Source of the DNA: Chitinophagales bacterium
Lineage (GTDB): Bacteria > Bacteroidota > Bacteroidia > Chitinophagales > Chitinophagaceae
Direction: 5' to 3'
Length of the DNA stretch: 58,803 nucleotides
Assembly: GCA_021323755.1 (NCBI GenBank)
Contig: JAJPKJ010000030.1
Coordinates: forward strand, 1-58,803
In this document: positions 58,697 to 58,803 of the stretch, in pieces
Position numbering within the stretch: the first letter of the stretch is position 1
Layout: each line of letters starts with the position of its first letter
The notes under the pieces: generated by a model
What the model was told of the DNA's origin: nothing
The model's database searches: none
Seen by the model: only the letters and a program-made list of their open reading frames with translations
Program-made: the position numbers and the translations under genes

Positions 58697-58803
58697 TTAT
58701 TTTTTCTGATAAACCCTAACATAATCTACCAGCATTTGTTTTGGTAGGATTGAATCATCAATGCCTTTTGCTCCACCCCAGTTTCCGCCATATGCAACAT
58801 TCA
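58697..58803 (-). CDS. C-terminus of a GH16-like glycosidase (partial, cut by window edge)
   Basis: The last 34 codons of a leftward gene that begins beyond the window, with stop TAA at 58697-58699. The visible residues include NVAYGGNWGGAKGIDD, SILPKQMLVDYVRVYQKK: the standard end of family 16 glycosyl hydrolases (laminarinase/beta-glucanase type), where the NxAxGGxWxG strand and the VDYVRVYQ strand close the jelly roll. It probably cleaves beta-glucan outside the cell. Catalytic residues lie outside the window. Confidence 0.75.
   Translation of the reverse strand, partial: NVAYGGNWGGAKGIDDSILPKQMLVDYVRVYQKK

Noticed and set aside
1-58803. Search for tRNA, rRNA, CRISPR arrays, IS elements, integrases and phage genes
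   Set aside because: None seen on either strand. Gene content and composition look uniform, with no sign of a transferred island.

Overview
The window reads as chromosomal DNA of a Bacteroidota bacterium, most likely Chitinophagaceae or a close relative. Reasons: many lipoproteins with an S-C or A-C lipobox followed by Ser/Asp/Lys-rich linkers; a TonB-receptor-like barrel with an N-terminal carboxypeptidase-D-like plug extension; the Bacteroidota-type GlmU-like protein; type B ribosomal protein L31; a RibBA fusion; and promoters of the Bacteroidota form TTTG - about 19 nt - TAnnTTTG (best cases in front of rpmE2, yajQ, mdh and ribBA). I see no rRNA, tRNA, CRISPR array, insertion sequence, integrase or phage gene. 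Most of the window is ordinary, densely packed core and envelope sequence.

Layout. 1-9 kb: secreted and lipoprotein genes (NTF2-like, double cupin, double alpha/beta-barrel, VanZ-like, esterase, papain-like protease, glyoxalase-fold, M28 peptidase, DUF1080) plus a 59-aa His-rich lipoprotein. 9-13 kb: an AraC regulator divergent from a phytanoyl-CoA-dioxygenase-like and an aldo/keto reductase gene, then nth. 13-20 kb: a membrane-anchored unknown, DinB-like, CE2-type esterase, beta-lactamase-fold hydrolase, ThuA-like, a PaaI/DUF1801/GNAT operon, a PH/SHOCT membrane protein and a DUF922 putative protease behind lepA. 22-29 kb: a small surface-polysaccharide cluster (Gtf3-like, Wzx flippase, GT-B, GT9) joined to tpiA and a GlmU-like gene, then rpmE2 and yajQ. 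30-34 kb: a three-gene operon of outer-membrane receptor-like barrel and two secreted proteins. 34-44 kb: DCC thioredoxin-like, yebC, amino-acid permease, dicarboxylate symporter, DedA, MFS, GT9, mdh and ribBA. 44-51.6 kb: a 1678-aa TamB-like protein, DUF1572 and gamma-glutamyltransferase. 51.8-56.4 kb: PIG-L deacetylase, two tiny membrane proteins and a sodium:solute symporter in one direction. 56.5 kb to the end: DUF1801, SDR, DUF2911/TPR, and the 3' end of a GH16-like glycosidase cut by the window edge.

The best candidate for something under-described is the 51.8-56.4 kb run. A secreted PIG-L deacetylase is followed by a 51-aa two-helix peptide and a 43-aa one-helix peptide, and the latter overlaps the symporter start codon by ATGA. 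This looks like a translationally coupled small subunit of the transporter. Three peptides under 60 aa (8968-9147, 54360-54515, 54583-54714) are easily missed. Other points of interest are a 14-base promoter motif shared by lepA and rpmE2, a yajQ promoter embedded in the preceding terminator, and several convergent gene pairs whose ends overlap.
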